Below, one piece after another: positions 48,731 to 60,276 of a stretch of DNA of 64,000 nt (positions within the stretch are counted from its first letter, which is position 1; each line of letters opens with the position of its first letter). The notes below the pieces were generated by a model. The model saw nothing but the letters and a program-made list of their open reading frames with translations, was not told the origin of the DNA and ran no database searches. The position numbers and the translations under genes are program-made. This stretch comes from Gyromitra esculenta (lineage: Eukaryota > Ascomycota > Pezizomycetes > Pezizales > Discinaceae). The stretch is from assembly GCA_038503075.1 (NCBI GenBank), contig JBCAML010000022.1, positions 1,302,001 to 1,366,000 on the forward strand, written 5' to 3'.

Positions 48731-51700
48731 CTACATCCCCACCTCCTCTAGCCCCTGCTGGACTGCCACCTTCAATCTAGCCGCGAAGAGGAGCGCGCTA
48801 TTCCCCGGAGAAGAAAGTTTCACCAGCCCCCGATGGAACCAGCGATAGTCCTCCTCCACCGCACTCCTCATGCTAGCCTTGAAGGCCTCCAGTCTCTCTA
48901 CAAGCCCTTCGCCGCCGGCCTCCTCCAATACACCCGCCCTTTCGACTCCCACTCGAAATTCCTCCCCAAACGACCGGAATATATCCATCCTTGTTCCAAG
49001 GAGGTATCCATTTTCGCTGAGACCGGCCCTTGACAGGCAGAAGCCGTCAAGGAGGATCTCGCGGTTCGTTCGGCTCCCTTGACGCCCCTGGGAGAGGGAG
49101 TCCGCGCGAGCCTGGTAGGTCTTCACAAAAGAGTGAAACCAACCATCGTGCTGCGCGAGCTTGGTTGCTACATCCTCAGTAGCAACCAGCGCGACGCCAC
49201 CCAACCTGCACGCCCCATAGGCTGAGTGACTTCCTTGCCTGCAGGCCCAGGTGCCACAGGTTTCTTGACACGAATGCCCGCAACCCTGAATTTGAAGAAT
49301 TAGTAAAAATGTTTATGGCAAAGAAGGTTTAAGAAAGAGATCCTACCAATAGGGCCGGGCACGATATCACACACCTGTGCACCTGTCGGACCTGATGGCA
49401 GGGAACACCTGCTAGCTCGTGTCCGCAGGGGAGGGTAAGAGTCTGTGTGCTTGTACAGCCCCCACAACTTCTTCCGCACGCCTCCCCACACGGATGTCCG
49501 CACGAAAGTGTCTTCCCGCACGGACTCTGGCAGCTGAAGCCAGGCATACCGTGCATGCTGCCTGCATGGCAGGCCCGACCGCAGACATGGCCGCACGCCA
49601 ACAAGCTCGGGCAAGGCCTGTCACACGATCCGGAGACCGTGGACGACCGAAATCCCGAGGGCGTATTGACCAGGGCTGGGGAGGTCGGGTGGCGAGGGCA
49701 AGATCCCATCATCACCCCGTTGGTGATGAGGTTCCTCCTCTCAAGGTGCTCTACCACCAACCGCCACCAATCCCCACCGGCACAAGCCGTTTTGGCATTC
49801 CCATAGATATACAGCGCATGGCGCGCCCGGCTGAGGGTAACGCAGACGCGATTGCTCACGTCTGTGAACCCAAGTCGCCCTAGCCGGTTGCTCCGGACGG
49901 CCGAGTAGAAAACTACATCGGCCTCTTCGCCCTGAAAGTTATCTCTGTTTGTATGTTAGATGTATGGTCATAAATAAGATAGTCTCGGGAAAGCTTACAC
50001 TGTGGTGACTCGCACCACATCCTCCATCCGGACGTTCACCATCGTCACCGCCTCCACTACCGAGAGCAACGGGGCTCGATAATCCGAGTTCCTTCCGGCC
50101 AACAGCTCCATATCCCCTTCAGGCACAGCAATCACGACCGGAGGCTCCCTACAGAGCGCGGCGCGAATTGCTCTTACCTGAGCGTTGTAGGAGGCCTAAT
50201 ATTTATTAGTTATCTCCCAATATATAACAGATGTAGAGAACAGGAGAGCATACAATGACAACCATTGACCGAACTCCGAACTCCCCCGTACGGGCGAGAT
50301 GACCGACATGGGCCGCGATCATCTCCGCCTCGTACTCGTTGCTGAACGATTTGTCCGCTCCAAATCGTTCCCCTACCTGGTGGTCCACCCACAACAGGTG
50401 ACGCCCACCCATACCTGGAACATCCGGATACCCTCTGACGTTCTCTCCATCAAAGAGAACCGGATATAGCGACAGGGCCCTGAGCAGATCTGCGATCTGC
50501 GGCCTCATGCGCCGCTGTGTGTCCAACTGGGCGAGCGTAATAATTGGCGGAATCCCCTCCGCGCCTGGGGTAACCAGTCTCTCAAAAAGGGACTGGTCAT
50601 GGTCGAAGGGGGTGCCCGTGAGAGCTCGGTGATCACAGAGCGGCCTAATAAAATATTTAGTATCGGGGTTGACAAGTAAAGGGAAGGACTTGGAAGATTT
50701 ACTTGAGCTGCCTGTGATCACCAATAATTATCAGCTGCTGAAGAGACGGCAGTAATCATGTGAGGGTATTAGCCTCGATTACTTCGCCCGCCTCTTCGAC
50801 CACGAGAACTTCGATCCCGAGCTTCTTGAGGAGCTCGTGATCTCGGGCTACTCGCGTGGTCGTGCACCCGATAACATCGACGCCTGTTAGCAGTGACGTT
50901 AGTGAAAAATGAATGTGATTAAAGTGATGAATGAGAGATACGAACCAAAACCAACGACTTTGGCGACGGTCTCTGCCTGAGACGCCTCCTCGAACTCCAG
51001 CTTATAGGCGTGCAGATTAGCATAGGCTATCTGCGCCCTTGAGAGCAGGAACTTATTCAGTTCCTGCTTCCAGCTGTCAACAAGACGAAGACGCTCGGCA
51101 CCACTCAGCATCCAGGGGTCGTCCTCCTTTGACAACTCCTCCACAGAGCGACCCGAATCGCCGGAAGCAGATTCGGAGGTCTTAGCAGGCGCAACATCAC
51201 TAGAAGGAGAGTTGCACCGTCTGAATCCCTCTGGGATAGTGTCTCGGAGGGCCGAGGAGAGAACGGCTGCCTCGGAGGCATCTTTATTGGCTGCCCAATA
51301 CTTATACAGTCCATCGGCCTTTGAGCGTCCGCTAGAAACGGTATCGCTAAAGGCACGATGGAAGTTTGGGCAGTGCTCCTCTAGATATGGAGCAATACGG
51401 AACCAAGAGAGACTGCCGCTAGATGCTTCATCGAGGAGCTTCATCAGCTCCTCAGAAGCATTGTCGCGGCCTCTCTTGGCCTCCGTAATACGCCTCCGTA
51501 GCTTCCTCCCCTCCTCCTGGGGGAGCTGGTGCCCTTGCCACGCGACGTGGCTAGGTTCCGGCTCCTCTTTTCCCTGGGGAATCCCGAAGCGGGCAACCTT
51601 CAACCCACTCTTGATGTAACCTGCGAGGGTCTCATCAAGAGCGTGGTTGGTTTGCGCCCTGTGAGAAAGGTTAGTAAAAAATTTTCGGAGAAGGAATGTA

Positions 51701-53298
51701 TTAGCATACGCTAAAAGGACCGGGATAGTTCCCTCCCCGCTCTGTCCACGCCGTGTTGCGCAGATGAGCTTGGTAATCCGGCACCCTATGAAGGACTTGC
51801 CGGTACCTAGTAATAGTTAGTATATTGCGGCCACGGGAGAGCGAAATAGAAAATCAAGAGAGATCTAGATTCGTACCTGGGGGCCCCTGGATGGCTGAGA
51901 GAGAGGTGAGCGAGTTGATGATGGCAGTCGCCTGGCCACCAACAAAAGACATGTTGTCTTTATTTGGTGATGCCAGAATGCCTCGCATCATCTTCTCCCA
52001 CTCGGCATTGGCGCCGGCAGCAGGGAGCCGAATCCTGGAGCCGAACCCGAGCGGGCTCAGATCAACATCCAGATTCCGGAGGTACTGCGGGAGTTCGCGA
52101 ACTGCCTTTCCAACCTCCAGTTGGAAAAGCGCATCCGCGAACGGCAGGTCCTCTGACCTCATCTGCTGTAGAACAGTGAGGGTGTTGAGGAACCCGCCAG
52201 CAGTACTCCTCCAAAATCTAGCAGGATCGAGGAGCTCGTGCCAGCTTGCAGGCCTAGGAGACGCTGCAAGTCCTCGCCTGCTGTAGACTCGTTGAAGAGC
52301 TCCGCGTCAATCCTGCCTATTTGAGTGTTAGGGTTTATTAAACAATAATGATACAAGTAAGGACAACGTACCAACTGCCGATATCCTCCCCTTCTCATCC
52401 CTGTTGCTCCAGGATCCAGTTGCCTTGAGCCAGGCAACATGGACTACATTGCTCACTATTGTGAGCAATGCCAACAGGTGCCCGCTTTTCAGCACGGTAT
52501 CCCGGTCGAGAAACCCACTTCCGGGTGACGTGAATACAATCGTAAAGACCGCATTAGCACGCCGCCCTTCTGTGCCATGGGAGCGCTCGACCTGGGCATT
52601 TTTGTAGACATTATATGTCGCCCCCACGGCCTCAATAGTTGTGGTGGGGAAGCCTACTCCTTGGAGCATCTTCCCCACCGCGTCTGCAGTAGAGTCCCTC
52701 ACGGGACCGAGCGACGCTTCCCGGTAGTGCCGGAAAGCGACGTCTAGTACCCGTGAAAGTGGAAACATCTTGTCTTTGGGCGGCATATAGAGGCTCCTGC
52801 GCCCAGGAGCCAGCTCGTCCAAGGTTGGCATGATGTTGATTTTTGCTGTCTCTCGCCAATCGTTATCATGGCGAGGACCAAGTGGAGTCCCCATTCCAGG
52901 GGGTTCCAAGTCGAACTTTCTCGACGTTTCAACAATCTGGTAAAGTGACTGCCTGTTGACTCGTTGCATTTCAGCCGGCTCCTTTGCCGAAAACAGAGAT
53001 CGCCCATGAGTGTCAATCGTTACCAGATGATCACACTCACAGTTTTCGGTGCTACATGAATTGGTCCTTGGGAATGTTAGTAATTTCTTAATAGAGGACC
53101 GAGTTTTTTAGTAGGATGGTGAGGATACCGGCTAAGATTTGGGCACGGGTGAATTCCTTTGTCACATTGTTTCCCACTAGTGTTACATCTCCCATATTCT
53201 ATAAAATCCGAGCAAATTTTAAACTCTGCTACAATCGCACCCTGTGGAAATTTGTGGTGAGAATATGCACAAGCCTGTAAAAGTTTTAGTAGGGACAT
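48731..53298 (-). pseudogene. NFX1-type zinc-finger SF1 helicase (ZNFX1-like), two apparent lesions
   Basis: Exons on the minus strand: 53274-53129, 53066-52372, 52316-51877, 51806-51710, 51658-50946, 50883-50703, 50644-50254, 50195-49999, 49944-49347, 49285-48731, about 1337 residues. UPF1-like helicase motifs occur in order: Walker A GPPGTGKS (split by an intron), TNHALDETL, VVEEAGE, IIIGDHRQL, RRMRPQIADLL, VDNFQGEEADVV and VCVTLSRARHALYIYGN, followed by NFX1-type Cys/His fingers (CGHVCGRACH, CGHPCGEACG). A CCCH-like finger precedes the helicase. Relatives act in RNA surveillance and small-RNA inheritance. Two breaks: near 52250 the frame must change by one base between RLLGLQ and ELLDPARFW, and an in-frame TGA at 50760-50758 interrupts a conserved LLPSLQ helix. 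Splice sites are otherwise intact, so it is a young pseudogene or has sequence errors. A separate start at ATG 53298 is possible; see the upstream ORF. Confidence 0.75.
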
Positions 53299-56200
53299 TT
53301 GAGTGAAGATGGAGAGGATAACTGACAGAGCGAGATTTTTTTGTTCGCACTTTACATTCTGCAAGTGTTCCGTGAGGGCATTGCAAATATCTGTTGGGTA
53401 GTCTAATATGGTTATCCTTAGCCTTTAAAAACACACTAGAGTGGCTGTTTACGGGAACGCTGAATAGAGCTGCATAGTCGCAACCAGTAGCTAAAGGCGT
53501 GGGTCGAGGGCGAGGTTTTATCGACTCTTGAGAAGATATTCCGCTTGCCACTGAGCCAATTATACCATCTTTGACTGAGGTGATAGGAAGCGTCGGCTGC
53601 GATCCAGTAGCTGTACCGGCTGTCGCACATGTATTTTTTGTTGATTTGGTAGAAGCTTTTACGCTTGGATGGTTAGATTTTTTGAGTAACCTTTGTTGAT
53701 AAGTTTTTAGTTGAACTGTATTCAGCGTGGTAGGTGAGGGGAGCTGGGAGTGGTTTTTCGATGGTTTTTCTGTTAGTGGAGGCGAATTGGAAACAGTTTG
53801 GGATTCCCGTTCGGTGGATAGGCTCAGTATACTGGGGTTGGGGATTGGAACAGATATTGCATTTATATCTCTAGTAAAATCTGAACTGTTGGAGATACTT
53901 GTACGACTAGGTGCAGCTTTAGGTGAACTCGGATTCATGAGATGTGCCTCCTCTGCTTCCCCAAGACCTATGATGTCTAGGCTGCACTGCGGCAGATTAG
54001 TCGCTGTTATTGCCAATGGATCCAGATCGATGGTAGTATTGGGATTGGAAGTGACTGAAGTAAGTACAAAGTTGTCTAGCAAGTCACAGGAGGATTTCTG
54101 ATCAACGGAATTGACCGGAGAGGACGGGAGAGGAATCGAATACAAATTCGGCGGGATGGCTAAAAGGCTGTCCGAATGTGAAAAAATTACGGAATTATTC
54201 ACCAAAGCCTTCGTGGATTTTAGAGGTTGAACCTCGGCAATTAGTGGAAGCATAACATTTCGTGCTGATTCCGGAGGATTGGCCGATTCTATATATGCAG
54301 TAACGTTCAAACTGGGGGTATCTATGCAACCTTCTGCGCGGCTTGGTGCATCGTCGTGTTTTGTTGAAGTATCCTTAGTAAGTCCTGTCATCGTTTCCCT
54401 ATATTGGGTAGTTGCACGTCTTGCTTCCTCACATAGCTCTCTCGACTCGTATACCACCACCTTCTGCTGGGTGATGGGATTGTGTTCGACAGCGGGATCC
54501 GGAAATGTAGACCGATTTGTTAATTCAGTAATTCGGTCCCAAGAGTAGTTGACAGTGTACGGAGGGGCTTTTGAAAAACCAAACATAGGATGATCTTCCG
54601 GCGCGCACATATACAGTGACTGATATGACTGACATGACTGCTGCTTGACATGGAAAGGAGAGGTAGCTGGATTATCGGATGTAATATCGTCGGTGCTCAA
54701 CATTGGGATTACGATATCTGGATTCTCAAAGGCTAAGGACGGCTGTAGTGAGTAGCCGGTGATTGATAGCTCAACTTCGATAGCTGAGTCGGTTCTGAAG
54801 CCCTGTAAGCAAGTATTGAATGTGTTTTGCGGGATATCTTTCAAGGTACGCAGCTTCTCTTCCATATCAAGCATTCCCTCATCGCAATAGGCATTCGTCT
54901 GAAACTCAATTGGCTGATAATTACGAACCTTCCAGTTAGTGATTAAAACAGTCCTATTAAGCGGATGGTACAGATTGGGGAATTCGGTTCTTACCTCTGG
55001 AACCGATGGAATGATATCAAGTTCAAGTATAGAAAGCTCATGACTATCGGGGACGCTGACTCCTGTGTTAACCAAATTTGTAGGACTTATTTCAACCGAT
55101 TGGTCGCTGAGTGAAGCGTCATCACGGATATAAAGGTCATTTAGCTTGTCTTTCGCCTTGGCAGTGGGTGAAACTACAATAGTACCAGTTTTCATTTGAC
55201 TGAACCAACTGTCCCAGTTGCTACCTGTGGCTAGTTTATGTATCTTTGTAACCTTTCTGGCCTTGTCTTTTAAAGATGCCACTTTGTTTTTGACGGCGGG
55301 CGTAAGTGTAGGTACTCGATGGTGTCGCGCAGGGATATGAAGGGTAGGTGCGGTGTCCACAACCGCACTGGGCGAAGTAGGCTTTTGGCTAATAAAGTTC
55401 TCTGTCACTTCTTGAAGAGGAGTTTTATCGATGTCCATGTCTGGCATTCTCCCTGATATGGAACTGTCAATCGAGTTGATGCCCACTTTGATGTCTTCGC
55501 TAGTATCGGAAGCTTCGCTCATAGTCTGTATCAGAGTCTGAGGAGGAGCTACACATCCATAGATATCCCTGGAAATATCTTCCGGAATTTTGTGGCACAT
55601 AGGCCCACGCACAGGGGAAGAAGGTTTCGTGATAGACTCGGGCAAATCCATAGACTTTTTGAGATCGATCATAGTGTTTGTCTTAATGAAGACGCACTCA
55701 GTTATAGCAACCTGCTCAATTACAAGAGCAATAGTTGAGTTAATGAGATCACATTGCTTGCTAATCCTGGGCCTCTTGAGTGATGTCTCAACTTCATGAG
55801 CACACAAATGATGGACATTATCTGCATTCTCGTCTGGCTTAGGAGTAGCGGAAATATTGCTGGTACAAATAGCTGTAGGGCTAGTAGAGAGGCAGATAAT
55901 TGGTTCAACTGCTGTATCTCTTGGGATTTGGGTGATTTCGACTGAGTGAAGTGGAATTGCGACAGTCTCGGCAACATCGTTACTTAGCGTGAAATTTTCT
56001 TCAGTGTTGACGATTGAGCGGCTAAGATCGACTTTCTGCTGAGCAGAAGTGGGTTCAGGTTGAAGAGAGGCGAGAGAATTTTGGGTATTCGCCGAAAGGA
56101 GACATTCATTCGGGATGTTATTCACCGTTGATACAAGCGATACATCAAGAGCAGGAGATATTCGAGCACTATTTTCCACCCCAGGTAAAGTAGGAGTAGC

Positions 56201-57262
56201 TACAGTCTCGAAGATTGTAACGAGATCACCGCGTGTAACTAAAAATCTGCTTGTGAAGGTATTTCTGAGAGCGATTGATGTGGTACTGTCTTCTTTTGAA
56301 GCTATAACCAGAACGGGGGAATTGTTGTCCTTAACTAGGATCGATGTGTTTTGGTGGGTGCTAATAAGCCGCTTGACAACGAAAACGGACGAGGTTGTTT
56401 TCGGTTCCTGAAGTTCTTCTAGTGCAGGAACTACCTGATAATCCTTAATAATCGAATTTTCTGGGGAGATGTAGAGAACAGGCAAAACAGCGAAATTGCT
56501 GAGCTTTTCTGTGTTCCTCTGAGAATGAGCCTTCGGGGTAATCATAGTAGGCTTCGACCAAGGCTGGATGTTTTCGAGCCTTGAGGTCGGAGAGCCGAAG
56601 AGTTTTTCGACGGTCGATGACTGAATTATCGGGATTTCAGCGCTCATGGTACTTAGTACCGTGTCGGAAAAGCGACTGGCTTTAAGGTTCGCATTGACCT
56701 GAGCGACGAGGTAGCCATTGTAAAACATGGAGTTTGGAACATTTATGTGCTCTGCATCACCAAAGAAGATCGCGGAAGGTTGTGTATCAGTTTCCTTAGT
56801 AGCGTATTCGACTGCGGCTTCTGCAGCAATATGCTTCGCAACAGCCGGGATCTTGGACCGAGGTTGTTTGGCGGAGAAAACAGGAGCATTACTCAAAATC
56901 TGAGGAGTCGCAGTGAGACTCTTCTCAGCTATACGGGAGTGAGTGATAGTTCTGCTGACACTGACTGGGAGTGGCATGATATCTTGAATTGAGAGTACGC
57001 GGGGGAAGAACACGGCCGTAGAAAATGGCGAACTGTTGGTCTGAGAGAAAGGGTGAGAAGGGGAGAGTCCAGGAGGGAAGAGAGAAAGCTGATGGTGACG
57101 GGTTGCGTCCGTAGTGCTGACGGAGCGAGTCCTGGTGTGATTACTTCCATACAGTAATTTAAACTTGGCGAATTCAGACTTGTAGAAGGAGGAGGAAGTA
57201 TAGGTAGTGGGGCTAGCGGTCAATAGGTCTGCGCTGGACGCGAGTTTCGGCGTGACAGCCAT
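53219..57262 (-). CDS. Very long low-complexity ORF, possibly the N-terminal exon of the helicase gene
   Basis: Uninterrupted 1347-codon ORF from ATG 57262. It is Ser/Thr/Pro/Ile-rich, without signal peptide or membrane helices. No catalytic domain is recognised; a Lys-rich patch (KNKVASLKDKARKVTKIHK, near residue 660) could be a nuclear signal. A 4-kb open frame is very unlikely by chance, so it is coding. Its 3' end overlaps the CCCH exon of the downstream helicase in another frame. Splicing from 53351 (donor GTGCGA) to 53274 (acceptor TTTTACAG) removes 76 bp, keeps phase 0 and creates a Cys/His motif, CPHGTLAECKACAYSH, across the junction, immediately before CSDFIEYGRC. I therefore suspect one gene of about 2640 residues. 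If not spliced, the ORF ends at the TAA at 53219. Confidence 0.7.
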   Translation of the reverse strand: MAVTPKLASSADLLTASPTTYTSSSFYKSEFAKFKLLYGSNHTRTRSVSTTDATRHHQLSLFPPGLSPSHPFSQTNSSPFSTAVFFPRVLSIQDIMPLPVSVSRTITHSRIAEKSLTATPQILSNAPVFSAKQPRSKIPAVAKHIAAEAAVEYATKETDTQPSAIFFGDAEHINVPNSMFYNGYLVAQVNANLKASRFSDTVLSTMSAEIPIIQSSTVEKLFGSPTSRLENIQPWSKPTMITPKAHSQRNTEKLSNFAVLPVLYISPENSIIKDYQVVPALEELQEPKTTSSVFVVKRLISTHQNTSILVKDNNSPVLVIASKEDSTTSIALRNTFTSRFLVTRGDLVTIFETVATPTLPGVENSARISPALDVSLVSTVNNIPNECLLSANTQNSLASLQPEPTSAQQKVDLSRSIVNTEENFTLSNDVAETVAIPLHSVEITQIPRDTAVEPIICLSTSPTAICTSNISATPKPDENADNVHHLCAHEVETSLKRPRISKQCDLINSTIALVIEQVAITECVFIKTNTMIDLKKSMDLPESITKPSSPVRGPMCHKIPEDISRDIYGCVAPPQTLIQTMSEASDTSEDIKVGINSIDSSISGRMPDMDIDKTPLQEVTENFISQKPTSPSAVVDTAPTLHIPARHHRVPTLTPAVKNKVASLKDKARKVTKIHKLATGSNWDSWFSQMKTGTIVVSPTAKAKDKLNDLYIRDDASLSDQSVEISPTNLVNTGVSVPDSHELSILELDIIPSVPEVRTEFPNLYHPLNRTVLITNWKVRNYQPIEFQTNAYCDEGMLDMEEKLRTLKDIPQNTFNTCLQGFRTDSAIEVELSITGYSLQPSLAFENPDIVIPMLSTDDITSDNPATSPFHVKQQSCQSYQSLYMCAPEDHPMFGFSKAPPYTVNYSWDRITELTNRSTFPDPAVEHNPITQQKVVVYESRELCEEARRATTQYRETMTGLTKDTSTKHDDAPSRAEGCIDTPSLNVTAYIESANPPESARNVMLPLIAEVQPLKSTKALVNNSVIFSHSDSLLAIPPNLYSIPLPSSPVNSVDQKSSCDLLDNFVLTSVTSNPNTTIDLDPLAITATNLPQCSLDIIGLGEAEEAHLMNPSSPKAAPSRTSISNSSDFTRDINAISVPIPNPSILSLSTERESQTVSNSPPLTEKPSKNHSQLPSPTTLNTVQLKTYQQRLLKKSNHPSVKASTKSTKNTCATAGTATGSQPTLPITSVKDGIIGSVASGISSQESIKPRPRPTPLATGCDYAALFSVPVNSHSSVFLKAKDNHIRLPNRYLQCPHGTLAECKVRTKKSRSVSYPLHLHSNVPTKTFTGLCIFSPQISTGCDCSRV

Positions 57263-60200
57263 CTCTTAGGTAGCTGCGGTGTTGTCAGCCTCTGGGGAAC
57301 GTTAGGGTCGGGATGCAATTTCAGACGGGGCGAATACCGGCGATAGTCAAATAGGGTTGTGCAACGAAAAAGAGTTTGAGAATAATGCGAGAGGAGAGTA
57401 TCTGTAAAGACAATGGGGAGCGAAAGGTAAGTTTAACTACAGTCTGTTAGTTGCCATTGATTTTAGGAGAATAGAGAAGTGGAAAATCGCTTTTTTAGAC
57501 GATATTCTTTAATCGCTCGTAGAAGAGTCTTAAGATAAGAAATACTAACCGTAATTTGAGAATCTAGAAGCAAATATGGGATGAGCAACGGTTGAGAAAG
57601 TTGACTTGAGGTTGCAGAAAATAAGATCGTCTGTCGAGCGGGTGGTGGGGGAGAAGAAGTGTAAGAGAGAACGTGGGCTTGGTGGGTGGTCTCGCCGTAG
57701 CGCCAAGACCTGGATCTGTCGGCGGTATCCTGTCACAATGCTCGTGTGTACTAATTCGACACGTGCACTGACTCGAGGAACATATCTATCTTCTGTTTGA
57801 TACTAGATTTCGGCAGTCTATGCAAAGTGGGTGAAATAATAGCTATAGCTATGGTGAACGAACGTTACTGACCAGAATCCATGGGACTTCAAATGTAAAA
57901 ACAGAAGAAGGATCGATTTACAGCGGGTTCGGCTTAGGGTGCGTGTATACACTATATCCTAGATAAACAGAGATATGACTATATTATAGCTGATTAGCGT
58001 AAGATATATCGGGTTAGGTGACCATATGCCTTCGTGAGCATGAAACCTAAAGCTTAGATCGATTACAGTAAATTAACAGAGTCTTAGAAATAGACTTAGT
58101 AGCGGTAATTTAACACTGCATGCGCATTTATATTTTGTAATTAGATTTTATTACTCTTAAAACTAACTATTAGCACGGTATTAGCCGATTAAGCTGATGA
58201 GTGGACTCACTGGCTCATTGTGATAATGTATAGGATACTATGGGCGTGCTGACGGTACTTGCAATGCTGATTCTTAAATGATCGCCCTAATGGGAATGCG
58301 GATACATGTGGTTTCACAATAACTATATCGTTAAGTTGAAGCATATGACAAGATCACGTAATACATGGAAAAGAATTGACTTTCTGCGTTGTACATTGTG
58401 CGAGCGATAGAGGAGAGTCGCTACTATTGGTGGAGCTTCGGATAAATTCAATCACCTAAAAGATGAACAAGATTCTACATTACACACAAACAGGATAATA
58501 GTCAGGCGGGCCGAAGCTGGCATGCGGGTATAAACCAAATCTAGGGCCCACCTACTAAGTTACAGAATCGCTACCTCAAAACAATCTAGGGGATCACTGT
58601 GAAGATAAGATCGCGCTGCAAATGAGTAGATGAATCCAGGTACATGAAGCGATATACTAGCTACAAGAATATCCTTATAGTCTATTTGATTAGGTTTGGA
58701 TGTCTCTCAATCGATTTTGCTCCAGGACCAACAATTCCTTTGGCAGATGATGAAACATAGAGGATTATTAAATCATGTCGATTTCTCTTGCTGAACAAAG
58801 ATGGCGAGCATGAGGCAGTTCATCGCTTGGTAGGGACGAATGCGAGGTCGAGGAAATATGTGAAATAACAAGAGTCGCTAGTTGGAAACAAGTATAACTG
58901 TAGGCCTGGCCGTATGATTGCTTTTTTGTACAGTGCATTTAATTTTAACTCACGGCGAACCGCGGTGCCTAAGTTGCTCACAAGCATCATGGGCAGGTAT
59001 CAAGTATGCTGATATTGTCAGCTTGTGCCAGGGGTAGGCGAAAAGAAGATAGGCTTGTTGAAGGAAATTCCCATCATCGAGATATGAAAGTCGCGTATTT
59101 TTGGGTTACAGAGGAACTTTGGGTGGTTGTTTTGCGTCCCGTGGTGCCCAATCGTTTGTAAATTTTGTAGAGGCTAATAGCCAAAAAATATAATCAGACC
59201 TTTGGATACACAAGGAGTACATAACAACAGAGGACCACACCAAAATTCCACATTACAAGAAAATCAAGCCAAGTGGACTCTTAGCCCTGAGAGAAAAGCC
59301 AACCAAATTTTGGGGTTCACCTATTGTTTAACTAATCTAGACCTTGCTGTAAATTTAAAATATGAATTTTTGGTCGATATATAGAGCACTGCTATTGCGG
59401 TACGGTTTTCGCTGTTTTGTACCCATTTCGTGCTCGAAGGCCTGATTATATTTTTTGGCAAGTATAGTGCACCGAACCGGAATGATTGCCGAAGGATCTT
59501 TCAGTACTGTTCTGTTACCAGCACTAAGTCATCTTATCGGACAAGTTGTTAAAGAGGGCACCCTGTTCCTGCAATTTGTGTGTAGGACAGTCATTTCACA
59601 GTGTTCATGTTATTGCGAATTGGATGGTATTTTTGATAAACTCAGGTTTCGAAGTTCTCTTAAATTAAGCTTGCATTTCTTAACCAACAACAACAAATGC
59701 ACCCCGCTTTCCCCAACTTAGATTCTACCGTTACAGAGGTTTCAACGTACCTTCTGCTAGGAATTCCATGATCTTTAGGTGATTCTTTATTTAGCGTTAG
59801 TAGAATATGTGACTCGATCCGTTAAATAATTTAGCTGAGACAAAGTGAATCTATGAATCAATATAGATATATGAATGCGTAGTTTGGTGGTATAACACCT
59901 CGAAATCCTCTGAATACGCTGCTTATTCAGCACTTGGGATTTTAGGGGAGACCTGGGTTCGAATCTCAGCGTATCTGGTAAAAAATTTTGTTGAATTTGA
60001 TTCGCGGTCCAATAGCATCACCAATAGGGCACCAGTCTTGGGAGTAGAATGCCTCAGGCATCAGAAAGCGCAGTTATGATACTATTCGCTGCAACTGATC
60101 AACCCCTGTCCCGCTTCCATCGCTGATCCATCTTTTAGGTGGCGAAATAGTTGTGCGTCATGCTTCTACCGTTACACAACGTGCAATAGAACCGTTCGAA

Positions 60201-60276
60201 TTCTGTGGGCTACGCGGTCCCGTTACTTAGCTCTAGAGCCATTGTGCTCAAACGCCTTTCATAGATCTCGAGAGAA
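57263..60276. other. Intergenic
   Basis: No gene is supported. The first few hundred bases are the promoter and leader of the long minus-strand ORF. A tRNA-like sequence lies at 59873-59977. Plus-strand ORFs at 59202-59721 have no family resemblance. Confidence 0.45.
59873..59977 (+). tRNA. Degenerate tRNA-like sequence (candidate)
   Basis: A B-box/T-arm is clear: stem CTGGG / CTCAG around loop TTCGAAT (59953-59969). An A-box-like TAGTTTGGTGG lies at 59880-59890. The acceptor arms GAATGCG (59873) and CGTATCT (59970-59976) pair with one mismatch and two wobbles. The A-B spacing of about 76 bp would need an intron, and I could not find an anticodon arm with T33. A separate 7-bp stem with 7-nt loop (CTGAATA / TATTCAG, 59910-59930) lies within. 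Most likely a decayed tRNA or a tRNA-derived SINE head; a functional intron-containing tRNA is less likely. Confidence 0.35.

Noticed and set aside
50714..50758. 45-bp in-frame intron that would bypass the TGA in the helicase
   Set aside because: It would delete the conserved LLPSLQ helix between two helicase motifs, so coding sequence with a nonsense change is more likely; kept as an open test.
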